A stretch of DNA of 64,000 nucleotides, from positions 38,417-102,416 of the forward strand of contig JAEZHM010000018.1 in NCBI GenBank assembly GCA_023416585.1, read 5' to 3'. Position numbers and translations under genes: made by a program. This DNA is from Bacillota bacterium (GTDB lineage Bacteria; Bacillota; Clostridia; Christensenellales; Aristaeellaceae). The notes beneath the pieces were generated by a model that made no database searches, was not told the DNA's origin, and was given only the letters and a program-made list of their open reading frames with translations. Shown here one piece after another: positions 16,472 through 25,360 of this stretch; position 1 is the stretch's first letter, and every line of letters starts with the position of its first letter.

Positions 16472-19042
16472 TCATTTTGTGTCGTACCAGCTAGGACCCT
16501 GGTTCACTTCAGCAATCAGGGGTACCTTCAGCCGGACCACCTGCTCCATGCAGTCCTTAAGCAGTGCGGAGGCCGTTTTTGCTTCCTCCGGCGGGCATTC
16601 GATGAGCAGCTCATCGTGCACCTGCAAGGTCAGTCTCGCCTGAAGCTTCTCCCTATTCAGCGCGTCATACACCCGCACCATAGCCAGCTTGATGATATCC
16701 GCCGCAGTGCCCTGAACGGGGGTATTCATGGCCACGCGTTCACCGAAGTTGCGGGTATTGGCGTTGGAGCTTGAAATCTCCGTAAGATACCGGCGGCGGT
16801 GAAAGAGCGTTTGAGCGTACCCCTTTTCCTTGCCGCTTTTCACGGCATCCTCCATGAAGGTCTTTACGCCGGGGTAGCGTTCAAAATACCGGCGCATAAA
16901 CTCCGCCGCTTCCTTGCGGGTGACGCCGGTATTCCTGGCCAGGCCGAAATCGCTGATGCCATACACCAAGCCAAAGTTCACCGCTTTGGCGCTGGAGCGC
17001 ATCTGTGGTGTGACCTCGTTCATAGGCACGCCGAACACCTCGGAGGCTGTTCGGGTGTGAATATCCTGCCCCATCCGGAAAGCTTCCACCATGTTCTTGT
17101 CGCCGCTTAAGTGGGCCAGCACGCGAAGCTCGATCTGCGAATAGTCGGCATCCAATAGTACCCAGCCCGGCTGCGGTATGAAAGCCCGGCGGATCTCGCG
17201 GCCAAGCTCAGAGCGGACAGGAATGTTTTGCAAGTTCGGATCGTTGCTGGATATGCGGCCAGTGGCTGTACCCACCTGATCGAAGGTGGTGTGTACACGG
17301 CCGTCTGCGCCCATCAGGCGCTGCAGCCCTTCTATGTAGGTGCCGTTCAGCTTAACAATCTGGCGGTAGTTTAACAGCGGCGTAATAGCGGGATGAAGCT
17401 CGATGAGCCCCTCCAGGATATCGGCGCTGGTAGAATAGCCCTTTTGGCTCTTTTTCCCGGCGGGCAGGCCAAGTGTTTCAAACAGCACATGGCTCAGTTG
17501 CTGCGGGCTGTTGAGGTTAAAGCCGCGAACACCGGTCAAAGTATATACCTGCTCGCGGAGGAATTCTATCTGCTGCGTGAAGTCCGCCCCGAGGCGGTTC
17601 AAGACTTCTCTGTCCACTACAAAGCCGGCACTTTCCATGGAAAAGAGCACGCGGGAAAGCGGCATTTCCATATCGGCCATCAATGCCAGCGCGTCGTTTT
17701 GTGTCAGCTTTTCCTGCTGAGACCTGTATAGTGAGAGAAGCGCAGAAGCATCCTCCTCGCCACGAGGGGTGAAGTTATGCAGCCCATAGCTGCGCTCCTG
17801 GGGGTTTGCCAGGTACGCGCCGATCATGGTATCCCAGGCCACCTTATCCGGCAGTACCGCGGAAATATCCTTCAATTTATGCAACAGGCTTTTCAAGTCA
17901 TGAACGATGATTTCCTGTTTCTCAAACACCGGAGATAATGCCAGCAGCGCGTCGCCGGGCGATAGCCCCGGAGACAGAAGATCCCCCATCAGCGTCACGC
18001 GGGAACGGCGCCCATCCGGTGTCGCCAGCGTCAGGCTGTCCCCCAGGTGGATAGCCACCGGGCCTGGACCCTTTGCCAGCTCTTCTGCGGTTTTTAGGAT
18101 CGCCTCCAGCCCGGAAAGCTCCTCCCAGGGGCCAAAGGCAGTATCCTGAACAGCAGGTACATCCGGTACGGTCTCCCCTTCCCCCATCAATATGGCAAGT
18201 CGCTTGGAAAGGCTGTTCAATTCGTATTTTTGAAAAAGAGGCAGTGCCTCCTGCAAGCGGTTCAAGCGGCAGTCCGGCAAGCGCATTTCAATAGGCGCGT
18301 CCGGGCGGATGGTGGCCAATTCCTTGGAAAAACGGGCCAGTTCCACATTGTCACGTACCTTTTCGCCCAGTTTTCCAGGGATTTTCCCAGCGTTATCCAG
18401 AACATTTTCCAGCGTGCCATATTCGGCAAGCAGCTTGACAGCCGTCTTTTCCCCCACGCCGGGGATGCCGGGAATATTATCGCTGGAATCGCCCATCAGG
18501 CCTTTCCAGTCGGTTACCTGCTCCGGGGTGATACCGTACTCTTCTTTTACGGTAACAGGGGTAAAAAGCATCGTTTCCGAAAAGCCTTTTTTAGGAAAGA
18601 GCAGGGAAATATTATTGTCCACCAACTGCAGTGCATCCCGGTCGCCGGTGAGCAAAAGTGCCCGAAACCCCTGCGCGTCAGCCATTTTGGCAAACGTTCC
18701 CAGAAGGTCATCCGCCTCATAGCCCGCAATGCTGTATGTACCAATACCAAGGGCGTTAAGCAGTTCGCGGATCAGGGCAAATTGAGGCCTAAGTTCCGGC
18801 GGCGTTTCCGCTCTGCCGGCCTTGTATTCGGCATACACCGTGTGGCGGAAGGTGGGGCCATGCTCGTCAAAAGCCACGGCGCAGTACCGGGGCTTTTCCT
18901 CCTGAAACACTTTAAACAGCATCCCGAAAAAACCCTGCACGGCGTTTGTGTACACGCCGGTAGATGTATTCAAAAGGGGCAGTGCGTGAAAGGCTCTGTG
19001 TATCAGGCTGTTGCCGTCCACAATAAGAAACGTTTCCTTCAT
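16472..19042 (-). CDS. polA: DNA polymerase I
   Basis: This 856-residue protein contains the 5' nuclease domain (FLIVDGNSLIHRAFHALP at the N-terminus), a middle 3'-5' exonuclease-like domain, and a family A polymerase domain. The polymerase motifs are DADYSQIELRVLAHLSG (A), RSSAKAVNFGLVYGIS (B) and LQVHDELLIECP (C). The exonuclease-like region lacks clear DxE and YxxxD motifs, as in other Bacillota Pol I enzymes, so proofreading is probably absent. The start at 19042 follows GGGGAGG by 8 bases; an in-frame extension to 19186 has no family match. It acts in repair and Okazaki fragment processing. Confidence 0.97.
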   Translation of the reverse strand: MKETFLIVDGNSLIHRAFHALPLLNTSTGVYTNAVQGFFGMLFKVFQEEKPRYCAVAFDEHGPTFRHTVYAEYKAGRAETPPELRPQFALIRELLNALGIGTYSIAGYEADDLLGTFAKMADAQGFRALLLTGDRDALQLVDNNISLLFPKKGFSETMLFTPVTVKEEYGITPEQVTDWKGLMGDSSDNIPGIPGVGEKTAVKLLAEYGTLENVLDNAGKIPGKLGEKVRDNVELARFSKELATIRPDAPIEMRLPDCRLNRLQEALPLFQKYELNSLSKRLAILMGEGETVPDVPAVQDTAFGPWEELSGLEAILKTAEELAKGPGPVAIHLGDSLTLATPDGRRSRVTLMGDLLSPGLSPGDALLALSPVFEKQEIIVHDLKSLLHKLKDISAVLPDKVAWDTMIGAYLANPQERSYGLHNFTPRGEEDASALLSLYRSQQEKLTQNDALALMADMEMPLSRVLFSMESAGFVVDREVLNRLGADFTQQIEFLREQVYTLTGVRGFNLNSPQQLSHVLFETLGLPAGKKSQKGYSTSADILEGLIELHPAITPLLNYRQIVKLNGTYIEGLQRLMGADGRVHTTFDQVGTATGRISSNDPNLQNIPVRSELGREIRRAFIPQPGWVLLDADYSQIELRVLAHLSGDKNMVEAFRMGQDIHTRTASEVFGVPMNEVTPQMRSSAKAVNFGLVYGISDFGLARNTGVTRKEAAEFMRRYFERYPGVKTFMEDAVKSGKEKGYAQTLFHRRRYLTEISSSNANTRNFGERVAMNTPVQGTAADIIKLAMVRVYDALNREKLQARLTLQVHDELLIECPPEEAKTASALLKDCMEQVVRLKVPLIAEVNQGPSWYDTK

Positions 19043-19145
19043 GCTGCGGTCCTCCCCATCGGCCCTAAAAGCCTTCTTATGTAGTTTACCACAAAATAAC
19101 GGAGGATACAAAGGCGCGGCGTGTGCACCTTCATTCCCACGGGAA

Positions 19146-19775
19146 TCATCCATGTACCAAAATGGCCAAAGAGGCATAACCGCCAAAGCCTATGGGTTCG
19201 ACCGGTTTAAGCGGCTGACCTTTCAAAATGGTTTCCACTTCCTCATAACCTGTGGGAAATGCAAAGTTATACCTGGCCGGCAGCGCGAATACATACCGGC
19301 TGTTGCGATTCAGTTCACTGGGGCCTATGGGAGCAGCCCCTAAATGAAACGCTTCTTTTTGAAGTGCGTCCCATTGATCCAGTGTGAAAATCAGGATGGG
19401 TATATCCTGCCTTGGGTTTTCCGCCGTCCACAAAGGGTGGCGTATTATAAGCTCAGGCCCTTCCTCCACAATTTTCCCAGCCTGCTCCCCCGTTGCTGCC
19501 AGACCTTCCCAACGGGAATCCACAATGGAAAAATCCTGCCAGCTGTCAGGCAGCGCAAAGCTGAAGCCATATTGGGTGTTATAATATACCACCCCCTGCG
19601 CCTGAGGTGTGCTACTTGGCGGGGCGGCCGTTATAATAGCTGAAGGTAATGCAGGCGGCACCGGGGCCGTGGAATTCGCATTAGGCGGCGCAGCCGTATA
19701 CCCTACGCTGCCGCCCGCACAGCCGGTCAACACGCAGCCGGCCAGCAAAATACAGATATACTTTATTCGCTTCAT
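19146..19775 (-). CDS. Secreted lipoprotein of unknown function
   Basis: This 209-residue protein has a type II signal peptide with lipobox LTGC at residues 16-19 and a Pro/Ala/Ser-rich linker to about residue 60. The C-terminal domain includes YYNTQYGFSFALPDSWQDF, like the PsbP-like domain of many Clostridial lipoproteins. That resembles the opening of the domain in the lipoprotein at 5761-6552, so they may be paralogues. GGGAGG lies 8 bases before the ATG. It ends 103 bases before polA on the same strand and may share a transcript. Confidence 0.8.
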   Translation of the reverse strand: MKRIKYICILLAGCVLTGCAGGSVGYTAAPPNANSTAPVPPALPSAIITAAPPSSTPQAQGVVYYNTQYGFSFALPDSWQDFSIVDSRWEGLAATGEQAGKIVEEGPELIIRHPLWTAENPRQDIPILIFTLDQWDALQKEAFHLGAAPIGPSELNRNSRYVFALPARYNFAFPTGYEEVETILKGQPLKPVEPIGFGGYASLAILVHG

Positions 19776-19875
19776 TCACATGCCTCCCGGACCATAATCC
19801 CTTCATATGGTGCCTTGATCCAAAAAATCTATGTCTGCATCCTTTTCCCATGTCGAGATCCACATCCCAATGATG

Positions 19876-20403
19876 TCATTTATCCTGCCATTCCGATTCT
19901 AGAACGGCATATTCATATGTATCGTGCCATATAGGATTTCCGCTTTCATCCTTCTTAAAGTAAACATTTTGAACAAGATGTCCCTCTCTGCGCATGCCGA
20001 GCCGCTCCATCAGATGCCAGGATTTTTCATTTTCAGGGTTGCAACAGGCCACGATACGCCTGGCATTCCGCGTTGTAATGATATGTTGTATAAGAGCTCT
20101 GGCGCTTTCTAACGCATATCCTTTCCCATGGTAAGCGGCATTGAAAACATATCCCAGCTCCCAAGTGTCAAACTCAAGCTTACTTAGGTATATATTTCCA
20201 ATCAGTTTTTGACCGTCATTTAAGCATACTGCCCAGAACGCATCGTCTTTGGACCTGCGTTCCGCTTCTTTTTGGGAAGCCTCCACAGAAAACACACCAT
20301 ATGGCTCATAACGCACAACCTGAGGATCGGACAGATATTCGTACAAATCCGGCCCGTCCTGCGGGATAAAACGGCGGATGGTCAAGCGCTGAGTCAAAAG
20401 CAT
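19876..20403 (-). CDS. GNAT-family N-acetyltransferase, RimJ/RimL-like
   Basis: This 175-residue protein opens LLTQRLTIRRFIPQDGPDLYEYLSDPQV, typical of the RimJ/RimL/YdaF branch. The acetyl-CoA loop HGKGYALESARALI lies at about 96-109, and CNPENEKSWHLMERLGMRREG at about 125-145. It probably acetylates a protein N-terminus or a small amine; the substrate is unknown. The start at 20403 follows GGGAGG by 7 bases. Confidence 0.9.
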   Translation of the reverse strand: MLLTQRLTIRRFIPQDGPDLYEYLSDPQVVRYEPYGVFSVEASQKEAERRSKDDAFWAVCLNDGQKLIGNIYLSKLEFDTWELGYVFNAAYHGKGYALESARALIQHIITTRNARRIVACCNPENEKSWHLMERLGMRREGHLVQNVYFKKDESGNPIWHDTYEYAVLESEWQDK

Positions 20404-20440
20404 GAAAATTCCTCCCTGATAAAGATAGTTCTCAGGCATG

Positions 20441-20449
20441 ATTATACCA
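20441..20449 (-). promoter_or_regulatory. Extended -10 promoter of the GNAT gene
   Basis: The reverse strand reads TGG-TATAAT, with the start codon 38 bases downstream. Confidence 0.5.
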
Positions 20450-20529
20450 CAGCGCAATTCTTTTCGGCGCATGTTCCGGCTATCTTGCGGAAAGAATGGA
20501 CTTGATTCAATATCGAAGGAGCGATGCGC

Positions 20530-21771
20530 GTGAATCCATTTACGTTAAAACCAATGAATATCAATGACGGTTTCATGGATTGGAACCAGCTATATCCCAA
20601 GTCCTACGACATGAACGAGATCGACCCCTATACCAGGGTCAGGGTCATTCTCATGAACGGCACGGAGTTTGAATCCGTTTGGTTCTCCCACCAGTTCTCC
20701 AGGCATGAATCATGCAACGACCTGCGGCGCGAGTTGGCCGTGGTACGCCGCCAGGAGCAGCAGCAGCAAAAACGGATCGCCAATTTGAAGCCGCTGAACG
20801 AAAACCAGCTGGTTCATACCATAGGCTATGAGCAGGTGGCCGTGGACTTGACCGCCGCCCTCGCCCAATGTGAAAAGGATGCCACCGTCAAGTCCTCGCT
20901 GGATTTCGCGCTGCTGGAAGACTTTGACCACCTGTACCGCTATGCCGATCTGCTGGAAATGGAGCAGGGCGTAAAGGCTGAAAGCCTGGTGGGCCATTAT
21001 ACGGAGATCATGCCCGGCCGCCCCACCATTTCCGAGCACCGCTTCCCCTTTGACGCGCTGTGCGCTCCGGTGGATTACAAGACCGCAGATATCTCCACCA
21101 AGCTGCATATAGGCATCATCACTGCCGCCGAGCAGCAGACAATGAACTATTATATGAACGTGGGCACCTTCTACTCCTCTGACCTTGGACGGCGTCTTTA
21201 CCAGGAAATCGGCCTCATCGAGGAGCAGCACGTGACTCAGTACGGAAGCCTGATGGACACAAAATGCACTTGGCTGGAAAGCTGGGTGATGCATGAATAC
21301 ACGGAGGCATACCTGTACTGGTCCGTCATGCAGGATGAAACAGATCCGTACGTTAAAAAGGTGTGGGAACAGTGCTTTGACATGGAGGTATCCCACCTGA
21401 ACAAGGCCGCGCAACAGCTCGCCCAGCGTGAAAACAAGCAGTGGCAGCAGGTGGTTGGCAATGGTGATTTCCCGCAGCCGCTTAAGTTCAAGTCCAATAT
21501 CGATTATGTCCGCAGCGTCATGAACATGGTGGAATTCTCTGCCGAAAAGGAGATTTTCAAGCCTGTCAACATGCTGCCTAAGGATTATGAGTTCTTCAAA
21601 TTCCAGAACAAGATGAACCATGATCCCAGCGCTGTCCCCAGCCACCAGGTCATCGATATGTATATTCGCCAAAAGGGCGAGGATTACCGCTGGGAAACCG
21701 CCCCAAACCCTAACCCCGAATTGCAGAACCGCAAAGCAGACAACACCCGCGTGGGCCGAAGCGTGCAGTAG
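20530..21771 (+). CDS. Ferritin-like di-iron protein of unknown function
   Basis: This 413-residue soluble protein contains a four-helix ferritin-like region in its middle. Acidic and His ligands recur in ferritin order: LEMEQGVKAES, then IGLIEEQHVTQYGSL, WVMHEYTEAY and FDMEVSHLNKA. Such ExxH pairs suggest a di-iron or di-manganese site. The N-terminal 100 residues hold a Gln-rich coiled stretch. AAGGAG at 20516-20521 fits a GTG start at 20530 (8 bases) much better than the ATG at 20524 (2 bases). It is a single gene; family name and substrate are not recognised. Confidence 0.65.
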   Translation: MNPFTLKPMNINDGFMDWNQLYPKSYDMNEIDPYTRVRVILMNGTEFESVWFSHQFSRHESCNDLRRELAVVRRQEQQQQKRIANLKPLNENQLVHTIGYEQVAVDLTAALAQCEKDATVKSSLDFALLEDFDHLYRYADLLEMEQGVKAESLVGHYTEIMPGRPTISEHRFPFDALCAPVDYKTADISTKLHIGIITAAEQQTMNYYMNVGTFYSSDLGRRLYQEIGLIEEQHVTQYGSLMDTKCTWLESWVMHEYTEAYLYWSVMQDETDPYVKKVWEQCFDMEVSHLNKAAQQLAQRENKQWQQVVGNGDFPQPLKFKSNIDYVRSVMNMVEFSAEKEIFKPVNMLPKDYEFFKFQNKMNHDPSAVPSHQVIDMYIRQKGEDYRWETAPNPNPELQNRKADNTRVGRSVQ

Positions 21772-21787
21772 ACCGGTGTGACATGGC

Positions 21788-21821
21788 GGGGAGGGCCTCT
21801 TTTGCGAAAGAAGCCCTCCCC
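21788..21821. other. Strong GC hairpin after the ferritin-like gene
   Basis: GGGGAGGGC and GCCCTCCCC form a perfect 9-bp stem with a further TCTTT/AAAGA pairing inside. No T tract follows on either strand. The 177-base gap to the next gene holds nothing else recognised. Confidence 0.5.
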
Positions 21822-21948
21822 AACCCACAAGCCTCCATTGGCAAACAAGCACTGCAGCACCGGGAAATTGTACGCTGCCCGAAAGTCCATTTCCCTGCCA
21901 GGAACCCACCTGCATTGCCCCTCATAGGATGCCTGGGGAGGGAGGAGT

Positions 21949-22206
21949 TTGAAAAGTCACTTGTTTACCGACACCCAGGATTTCGATAGGGAATGGGCCT
22001 GCCCACCGGATAAAATTTGTGTTTGCCTCCGGCTGGACAGGCAATTTTATCAGGATTTGTGCAGCCGGGCCGCTATGAAGGGTCTGACCTCAAGCCAGTA
22101 CATGGAGCAATCTGTAAAGGCCTGGGAAGCCTTGGCGGAAAGTGTGCCCCATGCCCTGGCTGATTCAAAATCCCCTGCGGGTGGATACACCGGACCAGAA
22201 AACTGA
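21949..22206 (+). CDS. Small protein resembling a ribbon-helix-helix DNA-binding fold
   Basis: This is an 85-residue product. Residues about 23-58 (CVCLRLDRQFYQDLCSRAA, then KGLTSSQYMEQSV) follow the pattern of the CopG/Arc ribbon-helix-helix: a short strand, a helix, a Gly turn and a second helix. The start is TTG with GGGGAGG about 7 bases upstream. It is followed by a terminator, so it is the last gene of its unit. No toxin partner is adjacent. The fold call is by eye. Confidence 0.5.
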   Translation: MKSHLFTDTQDFDREWACPPDKICVCLRLDRQFYQDLCSRAAMKGLTSSQYMEQSVKAWEALAESVPHALADSKSPAGGYTGPEN

Positions 22207-22218
22207 ATATGGAAATGC

Positions 22219-22261
22219 AATCCCGCTCCCATCCGATAAAGACAGGAACGGGATTTTTTTT
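22219..22261 (+). terminator. Intrinsic terminator
   Basis: AATCCCG pairs with CGGGATT across a loop with further partial pairing, ending in a run of eight T. Confidence 0.75.
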
Positions 22262-22300
22262 ATATAAGTATCTCTCCACTAAGGAAAAATCTCGAAAGGT

Positions 22301-23410
22301 TTATGGAAACAGATGATCATAAGTAACCGGCCCCACGATACCGTCCACCTTGATCCCCTGATCGCCCTGGAAAGCCACAACTGCGGCATGGGTCAGCTTG
22401 CCGAAGATGCCGTCTGCAACGCCATTCAAGTACCCAAGTACGATCAGCCTGGATTGAATGGCGGCCACATCATCGCCTTTGGAACCTTTCTTCAGGTAGC
22501 GGCCAATAGGCGGATCGGGAATGAGAGATGATGCTCCCTTGTTCAGTTTCCCCCAAGTAATGGGACCAACGACACCATCCTGTTCGATATGACAGTTTTT
22601 CTGATACAGGATCACTGCGCTGTGGGTAATGCTGCCGAAGATGCCATCGATAGGACCGGTGGCATAGCCTAGGTCTTTCAGCCTTTTTTGCAGCTTGCGT
22701 ACATCCTCCCCGCGCATGCCTTCCTCAAGGTAGCGCGTTCCCGTTCCGGTGTTGGTGCCGGAGCCAGTGGAGGTACTTCCGCCAATGCTGCCGGCAGGCA
22801 CGCTGTATTTCTCCAAATCCAAAACATGCAGCGTCTGCGGCCCGGCAACGCCGTCACGGGTGATGGCGAACATTTTCTGGGCATCCATCACCGCCTGACG
22901 TGTGCTTTCGGTAAACGTGGTGGACAGCGGACCGTCATACAAGCCCAAATCCTGTAAAACCTTATGCAAAGCTTTCACCGCGGCGCCTTTGCTGCCTTTA
23001 CGAAGGGTGGGCGTTATCAGATCCACAGTATCGGGCGTGTCTGAAGCACCGGTACACTTGATGGAAAAAGCAATGGAACTGCCGGCTTTGCGGGATTGGC
23101 CGAAGTTGCGCAGCATGAACTTGTTGGTTCCGGCCAGGCAATCTACCGCGAACGCGCCGGTAGTGCCCGAAAGCTGAATGGACTTAGTGGCGAGCCAGAC
23201 CCCTTTGTACTGATGCTCCAGTACATAGGTGTAGCCGTCCGCACCGGCAAAATCGATGGTAACATGAGACGAGTTGGTGGTGGCAGGATAGTCCGTCAGG
23301 GAAAAAGTGGGCAGGTCCGCGCTGTCATTGTACTTTTCACCCAGGGACATACAGGGGATGAGCAAACAGATCAAAAGGATCACCATGAAGCGGCAAATGG
23401 GATGTTTCAT
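22301..23410 (-). CDS. Secreted protein with three peptidoglycan-binding (PG_binding_1) domains
   Basis: This 369-residue protein starts with a signal peptide (about residues 1-25). A beta-rich region of unknown fold follows, to about residue 120. Three PG_binding_1 repeats are seen: LRKGSKGAAVKALHKVLQDLG, then EGMRGEDVRKLQKRLKDLGY and KKGSKGDDVAAIQSRLIVLGY. Each ends in the DGxxGPxT pattern. A Ser/Thr/Gly linker separates the first from the others. It has no catalytic domain and probably binds cell wall. GGAGGAG lies 5 bases before ATG 23410. It is divergent from a holin gene. Confidence 0.85.
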   Translation of the reverse strand: MKHPICRFMVILLICLLIPCMSLGEKYNDSADLPTFSLTDYPATTNSSHVTIDFAGADGYTYVLEHQYKGVWLATKSIQLSGTTGAFAVDCLAGTNKFMLRNFGQSRKAGSSIAFSIKCTGASDTPDTVDLITPTLRKGSKGAAVKALHKVLQDLGLYDGPLSTTFTESTRQAVMDAQKMFAITRDGVAGPQTLHVLDLEKYSVPAGSIGGSTSTGSGTNTGTGTRYLEEGMRGEDVRKLQKRLKDLGYATGPIDGIFGSITHSAVILYQKNCHIEQDGVVGPITWGKLNKGASSLIPDPPIGRYLKKGSKGDDVAAIQSRLIVLGYLNGVADGIFGKLTHAAVVAFQGDQGIKVDGIVGPVTYDHLFP

Positions 23411-23614
23411 ACTCACTCCTCCACATTCCTTTGGAATGGTAAGCCTTACCGTAGCATTGTTGGTAAACGGTATGCGCCAAACGCTGCAAGTAGAAGAAAT
23501 ACATGTAAACATTTGTCCAAGCTCCGCAAGAACATCCCAACCGTTCACATTCTGGCAATTTTCCCGCCTCAAACGCATACAATTGCGTGAAGATTTTTGA
23601 AAGGAGAGGAGATC

Positions 23615-23818
23615 ATGCAGGAAACGCAGAGCCGCTGGCGTTCCAAGGCTGCCTGGGCGTCGCTATTGGGCCTGGTAGGCCTCATCTTCAGCCATTATGG
23701 CCTTTACAATTTGTTGGGCATCACAAACGATACATGGCAGACGCTGGTGGAATCGCTGCTGGCCGCGCTGGTGGCCTTCGGCGTACTTAACAATCCCACC
23801 GATCCGAGCCACTTCTAG
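23615..23818 (+). CDS. Phi LC3-type holin
   Basis: This 67-residue membrane protein has two helices and the ending FGVLNNPTDPSHF, characteristic of phi LC3-family holins (NNPTD motif). WRSKAAWASLLGLVGLI and GITNDTWQTLVESLLAALVAFG also match. Phage holins release endolysins, but chromosomal copies are common in Clostridia without a prophage. Here it is divergent from a peptidoglycan-binding protein and no other phage gene is near. The start at 23615 lies 8 bases after AAAGGAG. Confidence 0.8.
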   Translation: MQETQSRWRSKAAWASLLGLVGLIFSHYGLYNLLGITNDTWQTLVESLLAALVAFGVLNNPTDPSHF

Positions 23819-23840
23819 CGGTTGGGTCTTAAATGCCAAC

Positions 23841-23873
23841 AAAGCGGTCCAAACCCAGGACCGCTTTCTTTTT
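23841..23873 (+). terminator. Intrinsic terminator after the holin gene
   Basis: A perfect 10-bp stem, AAAGCGGTCC / GGACCGCTTT, with a 7-base loop, followed by CTTTTT. Confidence 0.9.
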
Positions 23874-23977
23874 CATATAATATTCCTTAAACTAAAATAG
23901 ATAAGTCCGCATCAAGGTTCCGTTTTTTGAAATCATATGTGTGATTAATGCCGGTCCGGGTATTTTAAGGGAAAATC

Positions 23978-24006
23978 TGGACAAGCATCGCAAAATGGCG
24001 TATTAT
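23978..24006 (+). promoter_or_regulatory. Promoter for the zinc-ribbon membrane protein
   Basis: TGGACA, 17 bases, TATTAT at 24001-24006, 46 bases before the start codon. Confidence 0.5.
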
Positions 24007-24051
24007 GTATGATAATACGAATGTGAGCCGAGAATAAAGGAGGAATCAAGG

Positions 24052-24456
24052 ATGAGCGAAGATTGCGTTCACAAGCCGGATGTAAGCTGCGGTACATTCC
24101 TCCGGCGGTATTTTCAAAAGGATGGCATCCTGATGCAAACCTTCCGCTGCCGCATCTGCGGCGGAGACATCCGCTTTGTGAAAAAGCCTATCTACCGGCT
24201 GCTGGATGTGCTGATCTGGCTTGTGCTGCTGGCATTCATGCTCCTGGCCCGCCTTTTCAAAGCAAACGTGACCGAAAGCATATCCTTATGGTTGTATATT
24301 CTAATCGCCGTGGTGGCGGTTTCGCTGCTTGGTCTTTTGCTGGACATGACCAAGGAATGGTTTTTGCTCAAGTGCGGACGTTTTGAACTTATAAAGCAGG
24401 AGCCAGTGGCGGAAGAGCCGCCCAAAGAGGCCAACTCCAAAGATACCGAGAAATAA
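24052..24456 (+). CDS. Small membrane protein with an N-terminal Cys/His metal-binding region
   Basis: This 134-residue protein has Cys5, His7, Cys13 and a CRIC knuckle at about 32-35, suggesting a zinc ribbon. Two membrane helices follow at about 50-70 and 78-98, and then an acidic tail (VAEEPPKEAN). AAAGGAGG lies 8 bases before the ATG. The family is not recognised. Its terminator has been split by an IS element. Confidence 0.6.
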   Translation: MSEDCVHKPDVSCGTFLRRYFQKDGILMQTFRCRICGGDIRFVKKPIYRLLDVLIWLVLLAFMLLARLFKANVTESISLWLYILIAVVAVSLLGLLLDMTKEWFLLKCGRFELIKQEPVAEEPPKEANSKDTEK

Positions 24457-24467
24457 ATGGAATATGT

Positions 24468-24482
24468 ACGCCGCCCTCAAAG
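24468..24482 (+). terminator. Left half of an IS-split terminator, with target repeat AAG
   Basis: ACGCCGCCC (24468-24476) is the 5' arm of a 9-bp stem whose 3' arm lies beyond the IS at 25768-25776. The loop bases TCAAAG and the target duplication AAG (24480-24482) abut the element. Confidence 0.8.
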
Positions 24483-24507
24483 TGAAGTGACCCCCAAAAG
24501 TTAGACA
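24483..24507. repeat. Left terminal inverted repeat of the IS
   Basis: A 25-bp end starting TGAAGTGACCCCC and ending GTTAGACA; it pairs imperfectly with 25738-25762. Confidence 0.85.
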
Positions 24508-24517
24508 ATAATCCGAG

Positions 24518-25360
24518 TTAGGCAACCAGGAGGGCTTGTCGTCTGTGTTTAGCGGGCGTCAAGCCCTTGAGTTTTAGTTTAAGACGACGATTGTTGTAGT
24601 AGTCGAGATATTCAATCAGCTCATCTTCGAAGTGCTCAAGGGAATCGAATTTCTGCAAATAGAGCAGTTCACTTTTGAGCAGGCCAAAGAAATTTTCCAT
24701 TACCGAGTTATCCAGGCAATTGCCCTTTCGCGACATGCTCTGTCGGATACCTTTGACTTCGAGCATCCTTTGATATCGCTTATGCTGATACTGCCACCCT
24801 TGATCGGAATGCAGAATGAGTCTGGTTCCATCTGGCAGTTTCTCAAAAGCTTGGCTAAGCATATCTGTTACCAGTGAAAGAGCGGGACGATCAGAAATTG
24901 TGTAGGTGATTAGATCCCTGCTGCACAAGTCGAGGATGGGCGACAGATACAGTTTTTGTCCGAACAAGCTGAACTCCGTCACGTCGGTCGCCCATTTCTG
25001 ATTGGGCTTCTCCGCCTCAAAATTACGATCCAGTAAGTTTGGTGCGATTTTCCCGACTTCGCCTTTGTAGGAATAGTACTTTTTCATCCTCACTTTGCAT
25101 ACAAGCCCCAACTGTTTCATGAGCCGCTGGACGGTCTTATGATTGATGCAGTATCCCCGATTGCGCAATTCCATCGTGATTCTGCGATAGCCAAAGCGTC
25201 CGCGGTTCTCCATGTAGATCGTAGTGATCTGTTCTTTCATCTCGCTGTATTTGTCTTGAATCGTCTGTTGTTTGGCATAGTAGTAATACGTTGCCTTAGG
25301 CAGGCCCGACACTTCAAATAGCAGCCAGAGCTTATGTTTATGCCTTAATTCCCAGATCAC
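24518..25360 (-). CDS. IS3-family transposase OrfB (DDE integrase domain)
   Basis: This 280-residue protein has an HTH_21-type N-terminal region (GRFGYRRITMELRNRGYCIN at about 53-72) and an rve integrase core. The catalytic triad is visible as ATDVTEF, LHSDQGWQY and NSVMENFFGLLKSE. The frame opens with a GTG that overlaps the orfA stop (GTGA). In IS3 elements OrfB is normally made as an OrfAB fusion by -1 frameshifting. No A6G heptamer was seen at the overlap, so coupling by reinitiation is also possible. Confidence 0.93.
   Translation of the reverse strand: MIWELRHKHKLWLLFEVSGLPKATYYYYAKQQTIQDKYSEMKEQITTIYMENRGRFGYRRITMELRNRGYCINHKTVQRLMKQLGLVCKVRMKKYYSYKGEVGKIAPNLLDRNFEAEKPNQKWATDVTEFSLFGQKLYLSPILDLCSRDLITYTISDRPALSLVTDMLSQAFEKLPDGTRLILHSDQGWQYQHKRYQRMLEVKGIRQSMSRKGNCLDNSVMENFFGLLKSELLYLQKFDSLEHFEDELIEYLDYYNNRRLKLKLKGLTPAKHRRQALLVA

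Noticed and set aside
18230..19084. 284-residue forward ORF opposite polA
   Set aside because: polA is intact and certain on the other strand.
20710..21915. 401-residue reverse-strand ORF opposite the ferritin-like gene
   Set aside because: The forward frame has a ribosome site and metal-binding motifs; the reverse product is His/Leu/Val-rich without motifs.
22301..23873. Prophage remnant suggested by the holin and peptidoglycan-binding protein
   Set aside because: No other phage gene, integrase or attachment site is near; isolated holins are common in Clostridia.
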